Positions 17,562-25,714 of a DNA stretch of 64,000 nucleotides are shown here, one piece after another. Both the position numbers and the translations under genes were made by a program. The stretch lies in assembly GCF_030264295.1 (NCBI RefSeq), contig NZ_CP127173.1:9803501-9867500 (forward strand), read 5' to 3'. Below the pieces are notes generated by a model, which was not told where the DNA came from, did no database searches, and worked only from the letters and a program-made list of their open reading frames with translations. Every line of letters starts with the position of its first letter. Within the stretch, counting starts at the first letter, position 1. This stretch comes from Amycolatopsis nalaikhensis (GTDB lineage Bacteria > Actinomycetota > Actinomycetes > Mycobacteriales > Pseudonocardiaceae).

Positions 17562-18596
17562 GTGACCACCGCCGACGACGACGTCGACGCGCCGGCGATG
17601 GAATCGGCCCTGTCCGGTGGTCTTGTCGCGTTGCTCGCGCAGCACCCGGAGCCGGACGCTCCGCTCGTCGCGGAACTGGTGCGGTCGGTGTGCGACGTCG
17701 ACCACGTGGCGCTGGTCGACATCGACGCCGACGTCTGCTCGGTACTGGCGGCGTCCGGTCCCGATCTGCTCACGGTCGGGACGAATTCGCCCGTGGCGGT
17801 GTCGAGCCGGCTCGTCGCGGTCGCGGCGGGACGAGTCTGGTCCTCCGCTGATCTGCGCGGCGAATCGGGGTTCGACCGGCCGATCGACCAACTCGCCCTG
17901 ACCCTGGGTTTCCGGGCCGGCGCGGGCGTTCCGCTCGTCGTCCGCGGCCGGACGGTCGGCGCCGTGCTGCTGAGCTGCACCGAGTCCGGCCGGGACTGGT
18001 CACCGGTCGTGGCCGCGATCACCTCGTCCACCGGCCTGCTCGCGGCGGCGCTCGGGTTCGGGCGCGGCCCCGGCGAACCGCTCCGGGTCGCGGTGGTGCA
18101 TCCGGACCTGCTCGTCGCGCACGGCCTGGCCCGGATCGTCGAACGCGGGCTGCCCGCGCAGGTCGACGTCGCGAGCGGAGGCTGGGATCCCCGGCTCGAC
18201 GAGATCGTCGCGAACGCGGATGTGATCGTGACCGGCTCCGGGGTCGACTGGACGGCTCCCAGCGACCGCCTCGTCATCGTGCACGACGAACTCGGCGCAC
18301 GGTCCGGGAACACGGTCTACCGCGACGAAGCTCCGGCCACCTTGGTCGCCGCGGTGGCGCGGGCGTCCGGTGCGGCCGGGTCGGCACCCCCGGCCGCGTC
18401 CGGCCCCGCGCTGACGGCACGGGAGTCCTCGCTGTTGCGTGAACTCGCCGCCGGGCGCCCGTACAAGGAGATCGCCGCCCGCCTGCGGCTCTCCCCCGCC
18501 ACGGTGCGCAGCTACTCCCGTGGGCTCTACGCGAAACTCGGCGTCCATTCGCGCGGCGAGGCCGTCGCCAAGGCCTCGCGCAACGGCCTCCTCTGA
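17562..18596 (+). CDS. GAF / pseudo-receiver / LuxR-type regulator
   Basis: 344 residues. Residues about 10-165 look like a GAF ligand domain (LVDIDADVCSVLAASGPDLL and GAGVPLVVRGRTVGAVLLSC). Residues about 180-255 (LRVAVVHPDLLVAHGLARIV) have a receiver-like fold start but lack the acidic pair and an evident phospho-Asp context. The C-terminus (about 275-344) is a LuxR helix-turn-helix: LTARESSLLRELAAGRPYKE then LSPATVRSYSRGLYAKLGV. GTG 17562 has a strong AGGAGGT site. Being inside the catabolic cluster it probably senses an aromatic ligand with GAF and acts without a kinase. Specific ligand unknown. Confidence 0.8.
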   Translation: MTTADDDVDAPAMESALSGGLVALLAQHPEPDAPLVAELVRSVCDVDHVALVDIDADVCSVLAASGPDLLTVGTNSPVAVSSRLVAVAAGRVWSSADLRGESGFDRPIDQLALTLGFRAGAGVPLVVRGRTVGAVLLSCTESGRDWSPVVAAITSSTGLLAAALGFGRGPGEPLRVAVVHPDLLVAHGLARIVERGLPAQVDVASGGWDPRLDEIVANADVIVTGSGVDWTAPSDRLVIVHDELGARSGNTVYRDEAPATLVAAVARASGAAGSAPPAASGPALTARESSLLRELAAGRPYKEIAARLRLSPATVRSYSRGLYAKLGVHSRGEAVAKASRNGLL

Positions 18597-18704
18597 CCCC
18601 CCTGTTTGTGGGTGTTCCGGGCCTGCGACGGCCGTCATCGATGCGTGGTGGCCGTCGCGGCGCGCGGCACAGAATGTGGCCGACTCTCGAGGAGGAGGCC
18701 TTCG

Positions 18705-20045
18705 TTGACCGCGACCACCATCCGGCTTCCGGCCCTGGAGCGGCACTTCGGCGACCGGGCGATCCTGCCCGGCGACGCCCGCTTCGAGGCGGCCCGCGCC
18801 GTCTGGAACGGCACAGTGGACACTCGCCCGGCCGCGGTTCTGCGCTGTGCCGATGCCGCCGATGTCGCCCTCGCCTTGCGGATCGCGCGGGCCGAAGGGC
18901 TGCCGGTCGCGGTTCGCGGCGGCGGCCACCAGATCGCCGGGGCCGCCGTCGTGGCGGACGGGGTGGTCCTCGACCTCTCGCCGATGCGCTACGCCGACAT
19001 CTCCGCGGACGGGACCGTGAGCGTCGGCGGCGGAGCGCTGCTGGGCGACCTCGACCGGGCCACGGACCGCGTCGGCCGGGTCGTCCCGGCCGGGACGGTC
19101 TCGCACACCGGGGTCGGCGGGCTGACGCTCGGCGGCGGGGTGGGGTGGCTGTCCCCCCGGCTCGGCCTGACCTGCGACTCGCTGATCTCCGTCGACCTGG
19201 TGACCGCGGCCGGCGAAACCCGCACCGTCGACGCGGGAACCGACCCCGACCTGTTCTGGGCGCTGCGGGGACTCGGGGCCAACTTCGGGGTCGCCACCCG
19301 GTTCGTGTTCCGGACTCATCCGCAGGGGCCGGTGGTCGCCGGGCGCAGCGAGATCCCGCTCGATCGCGCGGCCGAAGTGCTGACCCGGATCGGCGCGTGC
19401 GCGGCCGAACTCCCGCGCGCACTCGGCGTACTGGCTCGGCTCGAGCGACCCGCGGCCGTGCCGGTGCTCGGCGTCGAATGGGTGTGGTCGGCCGACCCCG
19501 CCGACGCGGCGGCCGCGATCCGCCCGCTCGGCCTTCCGGCCGGAACCGTGCGCACCCGCCGGTTCCCCGCCGTCCAGACCACTGTGGACCACCGATTCCC
19601 GCACGGCGGCCGGTACTACCTCAAACCGGCTCAGCTGGCCGAACTCGGCCCCGCCCAAGCCGAAGCGCTCGTCGAGGGCGCGACCCGGTTCCCGGCCGGC
19701 GATCCGCAGCTGGAGGTCCTTCGCCTCGGCGGCGCGGTCGCCGACGTCCCGCAGGAGGCGACGGCGTTTCCCGGTCGCGCCGCGGCCTTCGCGGTCAACG
19801 TCACCGCCAGTGCGGACGATCCCGCACTCGAAGCGGCGCAGCGGCGGTGGGCGCGGGAGACGCACGCGGTGATCGCCGGGCTCGGCACCGGCGGCGCCTA
19901 CCTCAACTTCGCCGACCGGGAGCTGGATCTCGCGACCGTACTCGGGGCCCCGGTCCACGATCGCCTCCGCCGGGTGAAGCACCGCCTCGACCCGGACGAC
20001 GTCTTCCGTCCCGCCCAGCACATCACCCCCCGTCCCGAGCAGTGA
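18705..20045 (+). CDS. FAD-linked oxidase, berberine-bridge-enzyme-like (VAO/PCMH family)
   Basis: 446 residues from a TTG preceded by GAGGAGGAGG; the first codons fit the family start, so the rare codon is accepted. PCMH FAD-binding domain: AVRGGGHQIAGAAVVADGVV (the His after Gly-Gly-Gly is the usual covalent FAD site), then VSHTGVGGLTLGGGVGWLS and LWALRG-like FWALRGLGANFGVATRF. The C-terminal BBE motif is AYLNFADRE. Such enzymes oxidise alcohols, amines or phenol-side groups with O2. The second covalent Cys of bicovalent members is not evident near RLGLTCDS, though a Cys is there. Substrate probably belongs to the cluster pathway. Confidence 0.85.
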   Translation: MTATTIRLPALERHFGDRAILPGDARFEAARAVWNGTVDTRPAAVLRCADAADVALALRIARAEGLPVAVRGGGHQIAGAAVVADGVVLDLSPMRYADISADGTVSVGGGALLGDLDRATDRVGRVVPAGTVSHTGVGGLTLGGGVGWLSPRLGLTCDSLISVDLVTAAGETRTVDAGTDPDLFWALRGLGANFGVATRFVFRTHPQGPVVAGRSEIPLDRAAEVLTRIGACAAELPRALGVLARLERPAAVPVLGVEWVWSADPADAAAAIRPLGLPAGTVRTRRFPAVQTTVDHRFPHGGRYYLKPAQLAELGPAQAEALVEGATRFPAGDPQLEVLRLGGAVADVPQEATAFPGRAAAFAVNVTASADDPALEAAQRRWARETHAVIAGLGTGGAYLNFADRELDLATVLGAPVHDRLRRVKHRLDPDDVFRPAQHITPRPEQ

Positions 20046-20055
20046 GGCTTGCGAC

Positions 20056-21384
20056 ATGACCGTTCCCGCCCACCCCACCTTCGACGACCTGCTCGACCGG
20101 GCCGGCTCGCTGCCCCTGCGCCGCCTGGTCGTCCTGCTGTGCGCCGTCGTCACCACCCTCGACGGCTTCGACACCCAGTCGATCGCCCTGGCCGCGCCGA
20201 GCATTTCCCGCGAATGGGGAGTGCCGGCCGCCGCGTTCGGCAGCGTGTTCGGCGTCGGCCTGGCCGGCAGCCTCGTCGGGACGGTGCTGCTCGGCAGGCT
20301 CGGCGACCGGTACGGCAGGCGCGGGCTGCTCCTCGCCTCCGTGGGGCTGTTCGCCGGGTGTTCGCTCCTGACCCCGCTGGCGGGGTCGGTGCCCGCGCTG
20401 GTCGTGGCTCGATTCCTGACCGGCATCGGGCTCGGCGGCGCCCTGCCCGCCGCGATCACCCTGACGTCCGAGTTCGCGGCGCCCCGGCGGCGTGGCTTCG
20501 TCGTCGGGCTGATGTTCTGCGGATTCCCGTTCGGCGGCGTGCTCGCCGGGCTCGTCGCGGCGCCGTTGGTGCCGTCGTGGGGCTGGGCGAGCGTTTTCGT
20601 GGTCGGCGGCGTGCTGCCGCTGGCGTTGCTGCCGGTCATGCGGTCGCTGCCGGAGTCACCGCAGTACCTGCTGCAGCGCGGCGAACACGCTCGGCTCGAC
20701 CGGGTCCTGGCCCGGATGGACGCCTCCGGCGTCCGGATCGCGCACACTCCCGCCCCGCCCCGTTCCCCGGTGGCCCGGCTGTTCGCCGACGGGCGCGCGC
20801 TCGGCACGGTGCTGCTGTGGACGACCCTGTTCCTGGCCCTGATGCTCGCCTACCTGCTCGTCAACTGGGTTCCCCTGGTCACCAGGGCGGCCGGCGCCGG
20901 GCCGGCCGGGGCGTCACTGGCCGTCGCCACCTTGAACGTCGGCGCGATCGCCGGCTGCCTCGTGCTCGGCCGGATCGCCGACCGGCGCCGGCCCGTCGTC
21001 GTTGTCGGCGTGGGTTTCCTGCTCGGCGCGGTGGCCATCGCCGGGCTGGCCTGGGCGGGTGGGTCGAGCGGCGCGCTGTTCGTGGTGACTTCGGTGACCG
21101 GCTTCTTCGCGATCGGTTCCCAGATGTGCCTGGCCGCGGTGTGCGCGGGCTTCTACGAGACGCCGTCGCGGGCGACCGGGGTGGGGGCCGCGATGGGCGC
21201 GGGGCGGGTCGGCGGCATTCTCGGTCCGGTGCTGGGCGGCGTGCTGCTCGGCACGGGCTACTCGTCGTCGACGATCTTCCTGATCACCGCCGTGGCCGCC
21301 GTACTCGCCGCGGTCACGATCGTCCTGGCGGGGCGGACCGCGCCGCGGCCGAGCCCGGTCATCGTGGCGGAGGTGGCGCGGTGA
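20056..21384 (+). CDS. MFS aromatic-acid:H+ symporter (AAHS family)
   Basis: 442 residues with 12 hydrophobic segments. Segment 1 carries LDGFDTQSIALAAPSISREW; the D-G-F-D motif is characteristic of AAHS importers (PcaK, BenK). Motif A is LLGRLGDRYGRRGLLLA, and the repeat at mid-protein is MRSLPESPQYLLQRGE. It likely imports the aromatic growth substrate of this cluster. Starts 10 bases after the oxidase gene and overlaps the hydrolase gene by GTGA, so it belongs to the operon. Confidence 0.88.
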   Translation: MTVPAHPTFDDLLDRAGSLPLRRLVVLLCAVVTTLDGFDTQSIALAAPSISREWGVPAAAFGSVFGVGLAGSLVGTVLLGRLGDRYGRRGLLLASVGLFAGCSLLTPLAGSVPALVVARFLTGIGLGGALPAAITLTSEFAAPRRRGFVVGLMFCGFPFGGVLAGLVAAPLVPSWGWASVFVVGGVLPLALLPVMRSLPESPQYLLQRGEHARLDRVLARMDASGVRIAHTPAPPRSPVARLFADGRALGTVLLWTTLFLALMLAYLLVNWVPLVTRAAGAGPAGASLAVATLNVGAIAGCLVLGRIADRRRPVVVVGVGFLLGAVAIAGLAWAGGSSGALFVVTSVTGFFAIGSQMCLAAVCAGFYETPSRATGVGAAMGAGRVGGILGPVLGGVLLGTGYSSSTIFLITAVAAVLAAVTIVLAGRTAPRPSPVIVAEVAR

Positions 21385-22253
21385 CCTGGTTCGCGCTGGC
21401 CACGGCCGAGATCGACGGGCACGCCCGCGCCGCGCTGCGGTTGGCGGACGGCAGCCTGACCGCACCGGCGGCGCTCGCCACGCGGACGGTGCGCGACCTG
21501 CTCGACGACTGGGACGCGGCCCTGCCGTTACTCGCCGAGCTGGCCGAGAACGGTGGGTCGACGGTGCCGCCGGACACGCCGTTGCTCACGCCGGTGCGGT
21601 ATCCCGACACCCTGCTCGCGGTCGGCGCGAACTACGCGGGCCACCTGCGGGAGATGGGGCTGACGGTGCGGCGGTGGGACCCCATGCCGTTCTTCCACCG
21701 GCCACCGCGCACGTGTCTGGTCGGGCCGGGTGACACCGTCCGCATCCCCGACGCCACCCGGCAATTCGACTGGGAGTGCGAGCTCGCGGTCGTGCTCGGC
21801 CGTCGCCTCCGCCGCGCCACCCGGGCCGAGGCCCGAACCGCCATCGCGGGCTACACCATCGGGCTCGACCTGTCCTGCCGCGACCTGATCCGGGTCGAGG
21901 ACGACCTCGGGATCGATCTGGCCCGGGGCAAGGCCCAGGACACGATGGCGCCGTGCGGCCCGGTCGTGGTGCCCGCCCGGTTCGTTCCCGACGACGGCGA
22001 TCTGCGCATCAGCCTGTCCGTCAACGACCGGCCGATGATGGACGCGTCGACCCGGGAGATGCTCTACCCCGTCGACGAGCTGCTCGCCGAGATCAGCCGG
22101 TACACGACGCTCGTGCCGGGTGACATCGTGTTCACCGGGTCGCCGGCGGGATCGGCGGCCGAGCACGGCGGCTGCTGGTTGCGGCCGGGCGACCGCATCG
22201 ACGCGACCATCACCGGCATTCCGGCGCTGACCGTCACGATGAGGGAGAACTGA
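21381..22253 (+). CDS. Fumarylacetoacetate-hydrolase-family protein
   Basis: 290 residues. FAH fold with FWECELAVVLGRR-like metal site (FDWECELAVVLG; the two Glu bind Mg or Mn), IAGYTIGLDLSCRDL, then GKAQDTMAPCGPVVV and the end block PGDIVFTGSPAG. The family hydrolyses or decarboxylates ring-cleavage products (acylpyruvases, oxalocrotonate decarboxylases, hydratases). Within this operon it may process a meta-cleavage product. GTG 21381 overlaps the transporter stop and the stop overlaps the next ATG (TGATG). The reaction cannot be fixed from sequence. Confidence 0.85.
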   Translation: MTWFALATAEIDGHARAALRLADGSLTAPAALATRTVRDLLDDWDAALPLLAELAENGGSTVPPDTPLLTPVRYPDTLLAVGANYAGHLREMGLTVRRWDPMPFFHRPPRTCLVGPGDTVRIPDATRQFDWECELAVVLGRRLRRATRAEARTAIAGYTIGLDLSCRDLIRVEDDLGIDLARGKAQDTMAPCGPVVVPARFVPDDGDLRISLSVNDRPMMDASTREMLYPVDELLAEISRYTTLVPGDIVFTGSPAGSAAEHGGCWLRPGDRIDATITGIPALTVTMREN

Positions 22254-22729
22254 TGGAACCGACCCTGTCCGGCATCCACCACCTCAAGCTGCCCGTGCGC
22301 GACCTGACGGCCGCCACAGCCTGGTTCGCGGACGCGTTCGGTGCCCGGCACGTCGAACGGTTCGACCACTACGACGATGCGGGCGAGCTGTTCGCGGTGA
22401 TCATCATGCTGCCGGGACTCGACGTGCCGGTCGAGCTGCGCCTGGCCCCCGCGGCGGCCGAGGCGGTCGCCGGCTACGACCCGGTGACCTTCGGCGTGGC
22501 CGATCGCGCCGCGCTGCAGACCTGGGTGGACCACCTCGACGCCCGCGGCGTGGCGCACACCCCGGTGGTATCCGGGTTCATCGGGGACCTCGTCGAGCTG
22601 AGTACCCCCGACGGCCTGGCAATCCGCCTGTACACCGACCCGAAGGGCGGTTTCGACGCCGTGCGGCTCGACCGCGAGCGGGCGGACACCTCCTCGCCGC
22701 ACCTGACCCACCGGCTCATGCGACGGTGA
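22253..22729 (+). CDS. VOC-superfamily (glyoxalase/extradiol-like) protein
   Basis: 158 residues with two beta-alpha-beta-beta-beta modules. Likely metal ligands include a His in SGIHHLKLPVRDL (residue 8 or 9) and the Glu in VPVELRLAP. The last module ends DGLAIRLYTDP, where many members have Glu at the position of Arg, so the metal site may be altered. Too short for a normal catechol 2,3-dioxygenase (about 290). It ends the catabolic operon and may be an isomerase, lyase or binding protein for a pathway compound. Confidence 0.78.
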   Translation: MEPTLSGIHHLKLPVRDLTAATAWFADAFGARHVERFDHYDDAGELFAVIIMLPGLDVPVELRLAPAAAEAVAGYDPVTFGVADRAALQTWVDHLDARGVAHTPVVSGFIGDLVELSTPDGLAIRLYTDPKGGFDAVRLDRERADTSSPHLTHRLMRR

Positions 22730-22780
22730 CCGACGCCCAGTGTCCCGGACAGCGGCGAGCATCGGCAGGCCGCGACCGTC

Positions 22781-22812
22781 GGGCGCGGTAGACGCTGACC
22801 CAGTAGCCCGGG
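22781..22812 (-). pseudogene. Tiny remnant of a DUF1330 gene start
   Basis: Minus strand encodes GPGYWVSVYRA, nearly the start of the intact DUF1330 gene near 35.3 kb (GYWVSVYRT at residues 4-12), and about 20 bases are identical between the two places. Nothing of the rest of that gene is present. The remaining bases of the 22730-22990 gap show no gene. Confidence 0.4.
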
Positions 22813-22990
22813 CCGGTGCCCGCGGCGACGGCGGCGACGGCGGTCGCCGTGGTTGGCGCGGGCGTCAGCCGGGTAGCCGTTCGTCGTGGACTCGGCGACG
22901 CAGGCCCTGTCCACCGGTGAAGCCGCCGTGTCGCGGTTGCCGCCGTCCTGAGGGCCTCCGCGTGCCGGCTGATCGCGACCGGAGGTTGTC

Positions 22991-23914
22991 ATGTCTCAAG
23001 CGCCCGCCGCGCAACGCTGGGTGATGGCCGGTTACGACGGGTCCGAGCAGGCTCGGTCGGCGGTGGACTGGGCCGCCCGGGAAGCCGGAAGCCGCGGCTG
23101 CGCGCTGGCCGTGGTCAACGTCGTCCACTGGCCGATCCCGGGCCCCCGCCTGGTCCCCGGCACCGACGAGGCCACCCAGGAGCTGACCGCGCGCACGCAG
23201 GCCGAGGCCCTGCTCGCCGACCTCGCCGACGAGCTGGGCGAGTCCTGGCCGGAGCTGACCGTGCGCACGAGCGTCGAGTCGGGCCGGACCGCCGAGACGC
23301 TGGCCGGCCTCGCCCGGCAGGCGGAACTGCTGGTGATCGGGGAAGCCGGGCAAGGCGGGCTGCCCCGGGTCGTGCTGGGCTCGACCGCCGCCGAGGTGCT
23401 GCACACCTGCGAACGGCCGGTGGTCGTGGTCCGTCCCGCCGGTTCACCCGACGGGACCGGGCCGGTCGTGGTCGGCGTCGACGGGTCGGACATCAGCTCG
23501 GCGGCCGTCGCCTTCGCCTGCGATTTCGCCGACCGGCACCGGCGAGAACTGGTGGCGGTGCACGCCTGGACCGACCTGCCGATGCACGCCATGGAGCCCA
23601 CCGGCGGCTGGGCCGAGGACTGGCAGGACATCCGCCGCCGCGGCCAGGAGCTGCTCGCCGAGTCGCTCGCCGACCACGCCCGGCGGCACCCCGACGTCGT
23701 CGTCCGCCGGACGATCAGCCTCGACCGGCCCGCCCGTGCGCTGCTGGACGCCGCCGACGGCGCCGCGCTGCTGGTCGTCGGCAGTCACGGCCGCGGCACG
23801 CTCGGCAGGCTCCTGCTCGGCTCGGTCAGCCACGCGATGATCTACCACGCGCCCTGCCCGGTCGCGGTCGTGCACGCGACCGGGGAGAGCCGAGCCGAGC
23901 CGTCGGCGCGGTGA
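22991..23914 (+). CDS. Universal stress protein with tandem Usp domains
   Basis: 307 residues. Domain 1 (about 8-145) starts WVMAGYDGSEQARSAVDWAA and ends with the loop IGEAGQGGLPRVVLGSTAAE. Domain 2 (about 155-295) starts VVVGVDGSDISSAAVAFACD and ends VGSHGRGTLGRLLLGSVSHA, a complete ATP-binding G-2x-G-9x-G-S motif. Only domain 2 has the exact pattern. Such double Usp proteins are common in actinobacteria and linked to dormancy and redox stress. GGAGG precedes the ATG. The stop overlaps the next gene by GTGA. Confidence 0.92.
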   Translation: MSQAPAAQRWVMAGYDGSEQARSAVDWAAREAGSRGCALAVVNVVHWPIPGPRLVPGTDEATQELTARTQAEALLADLADELGESWPELTVRTSVESGRTAETLAGLARQAELLVIGEAGQGGLPRVVLGSTAAEVLHTCERPVVVVRPAGSPDGTGPVVVGVDGSDISSAAVAFACDFADRHRRELVAVHAWTDLPMHAMEPTGGWAEDWQDIRRRGQELLAESLADHARRHPDVVVRRTISLDRPARALLDAADGAALLVVGSHGRGTLGRLLLGSVSHAMIYHAPCPVAVVHATGESRAEPSAR

Positions 23915-24840
23915 CGCCCATGCGCGTCACAGTTCGCCGGAATCGCGCGACGACGTGGCCGGCCGCGCTCTCGTCGCCGTGGGCGATGGCGGCCGGGGCG
24001 CTCGGCGTTTCCACGTCCGCTGTCCTGATCGGCGTCTCGGGTGCCTCCCCGGGAACGGCGACGTTCTACCGCTGCGCACTGGCCGCGGCGATCCTGCTGC
24101 CTCTGGCGGTCTTCGAGCGACGCCGCGAAGGTCACCCGGCCAAGCGGCAGCGAATCTACGCGTCGGTCGCCGGAGTGCTCTTCGCCGGCGACGCGCTGTG
24201 GTGGACCCAAGCGATCGGCGAGGTCGGCGCGGGACTGTCGACCGTGCTGGTCAACGCCCAGGTGGTGCTGGTCCCCCTGCTCGCCCTGGCGGTGGACCGC
24301 GAACCGGTCAGCAGGCGGTTCCTGGCGATCCTGCCCGTCATGATCATCGGGATCGTGCTCACCGGCGGCGTTCTCGAACACGGCGCCGGCCGCGACCCCG
24401 TCGGCGGCACGATCCACGCCCTTCTGGCGGCCACTTGCTATTCGGGGTTCCTGTTCTTGCTGCGGCGAGGCGGAAGCTCCGGCCGCCCGGTGCAGTCCTA
24501 CTCGTACGTGCTCGTGAGCGCGGCGCTGGTCTCGCTCGGTGCGGGATTCCTTTGGCACGGCATGACCCTGGCACCGGGCTGGACCCAACTCGGCTGGCTG
24601 CTCCTGGTCGCGCTCGGCGGCCAGGTCGCCGGGTGGCTGCTCGTCGCCATCGCGACACCGCACCTGCCCAGCGAGACCGGCGCGGCCCTGCTCATGCTGA
24701 CCCCGATCGGCGCCCTGGTACTCGGCGCCGTCGCGCTCGGCGAACGTCCGTCGGCTCTGCAGATCACCGGCAGCGCGGCAATCCTGGTCGGAGCGTTTTT
24801 CGTCTCCCGCAACGCGAACCGGGCCGGACACAGAGACTGA
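23911..24840 (+). CDS. DMT-superfamily (EamA) transporter
   Basis: 309 residues with ten hydrophobic helices and two EamA repeats (about 25-155 and 170-300). Typical pieces are VGAGLSTVLVNAQVVLVPLL and the repeat TGAALLMLTPIGALVLGAVA followed by LGERPSALQITGSAAILVGA, the usual closing repeat. Probably exports or imports small metabolites; substrate unknown. GTG 23911 overlaps the upstream stop; ATG 23920 is possible. Confidence 0.88.
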   Translation: MTPMRVTVRRNRATTWPAALSSPWAMAAGALGVSTSAVLIGVSGASPGTATFYRCALAAAILLPLAVFERRREGHPAKRQRIYASVAGVLFAGDALWWTQAIGEVGAGLSTVLVNAQVVLVPLLALAVDREPVSRRFLAILPVMIIGIVLTGGVLEHGAGRDPVGGTIHALLAATCYSGFLFLLRRGGSSGRPVQSYSYVLVSAALVSLGAGFLWHGMTLAPGWTQLGWLLLVALGGQVAGWLLVAIATPHLPSETGAALLMLTPIGALVLGAVALGERPSALQITGSAAILVGAFFVSRNANRAGHRD

Positions 24841-24841
24841 G

Positions 24842-24882
24842 AGCGCCCGCGAACCGGACATCGGTGTCCCGGCGGGAGCGCC
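24842..24882. terminator. Imperfect hairpin between convergent genes
   Basis: GCGCCCGC and CCGGACA pair, with bulges, with TGTCCCGG and GCGG..GCGC around a TCGG loop, between the convergent transporter and SDR genes. Probable bidirectional terminator without a U run, as common in actinobacteria. Confidence 0.35.
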
Positions 24883-24898
24883 CGATGCGCACCCGGCG

Positions 24899-25711
24899 TC
24901 AGCTGATGGAGCGGGTGGCGAGGTCGTCGAACTCGCGGTCGGGCAGGCTCCGGTTGAGCTCCAGGAGCTTGTCGGCGAGCCATCCCACGGCGTAGCGGGT
25001 CCGCGGGTGTTCGGCCTCGACGGCCTCGCGGATGGCCTGGGCGACCACGGCGGGGTCGGAACCGTCGGCGAGGCCGGTCTCGCCGCGGCGCGCCATGGCC
25101 TCGGCCATCTCCCGGTAGGCGCCCTGGCCAGAGTACTCCCGCAGCTGCGCGGCGGTCCGGTCCTCGAACTCGGTCTTGATGATGCCCGGCTGGACGATCA
25201 CGACGTCGATGCCGAAGGGCCGGACTTCCATGCGGAGCGTGTCGGAGTACGCCTCCAGCGCGTGTTTCGAGGCGTAGTACCAGGAGCCGAGCGGCAAGCT
25301 GATCTCGCCACCGATCGAGGAGACGTTGACGATCACGCCGGAGCCCTGCGCGCGCATGCTCGGCAGGACGAGCTGGACGAGCCGGGCCGGGGCGAACACG
25401 TTGACCTCGAACTGGTCGCGGGCCGCGGCGAGCGGAACGTCCTCGGCGGCGCCGTGCAGCACCGTTCCGGCGTTGTTCACCAGGACGTCGATGCGCCCGT
25501 GCTCGTCCAGCACGGTGCGCACGGCACGGTCCAGGTCGGCCTCCCGGCGGGCGTCCATGGCCAGGGCGTGGCCACCGGCGTCGGCGAGTTCGTCCATTTT
25601 GGACACGCGGCGGGCGGCACCGTACACGACGTGGCCGGCGCGCAGCAGCTCCAGCGCGGTGGCGCGGCCGATCCCGGCGGACGCGCCGGTGACGAGGCAG
25701 ATTTTGGGCAC
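24899..25711 (-). CDS. Short-chain dehydrogenase/reductase
   Basis: 270 residues. Classical SDR: cofactor loop VTGASAGIGRATAL (residues 6-19), NNAG at VLVNNAGTVLHG, catalytic Ser in VNVSSIGGEISL, and YYASKHALEAYSDTL with the Tyr-x3-Lys pair, followed by VIVQPGIIKTEF. Arg at the end of strand 2 (ARRVSKMDELA) favours NADP(H). Three bases separate it from the P450 stop, so the two form an operon and may act on the same substrate in sequence (hydroxylation, then oxidation or reduction). Substrate unknown. Confidence 0.9.
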   Translation of the reverse strand: MPKICLVTGASAGIGRATALELLRAGHVVYGAARRVSKMDELADAGGHALAMDARREADLDRAVRTVLDEHGRIDVLVNNAGTVLHGAAEDVPLAAARDQFEVNVFAPARLVQLVLPSMRAQGSGVIVNVSSIGGEISLPLGSWYYASKHALEAYSDTLRMEVRPFGIDVVIVQPGIIKTEFEDRTAAQLREYSGQGAYREMAEAMARRGETGLADGSDPAVVAQAIREAVEAEHPRTRYAVGWLADKLLELNRSLPDREFDDLATRSIS

Positions 25712-25714
25712 GGG

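Noticed and set aside
18000..20807. 935-codon minus-strand open frame
   Set aside because: Antisense to three well-supported genes (LuxR-type regulator, FAD oxidase, AAHS transporter), with no recognisable domain.
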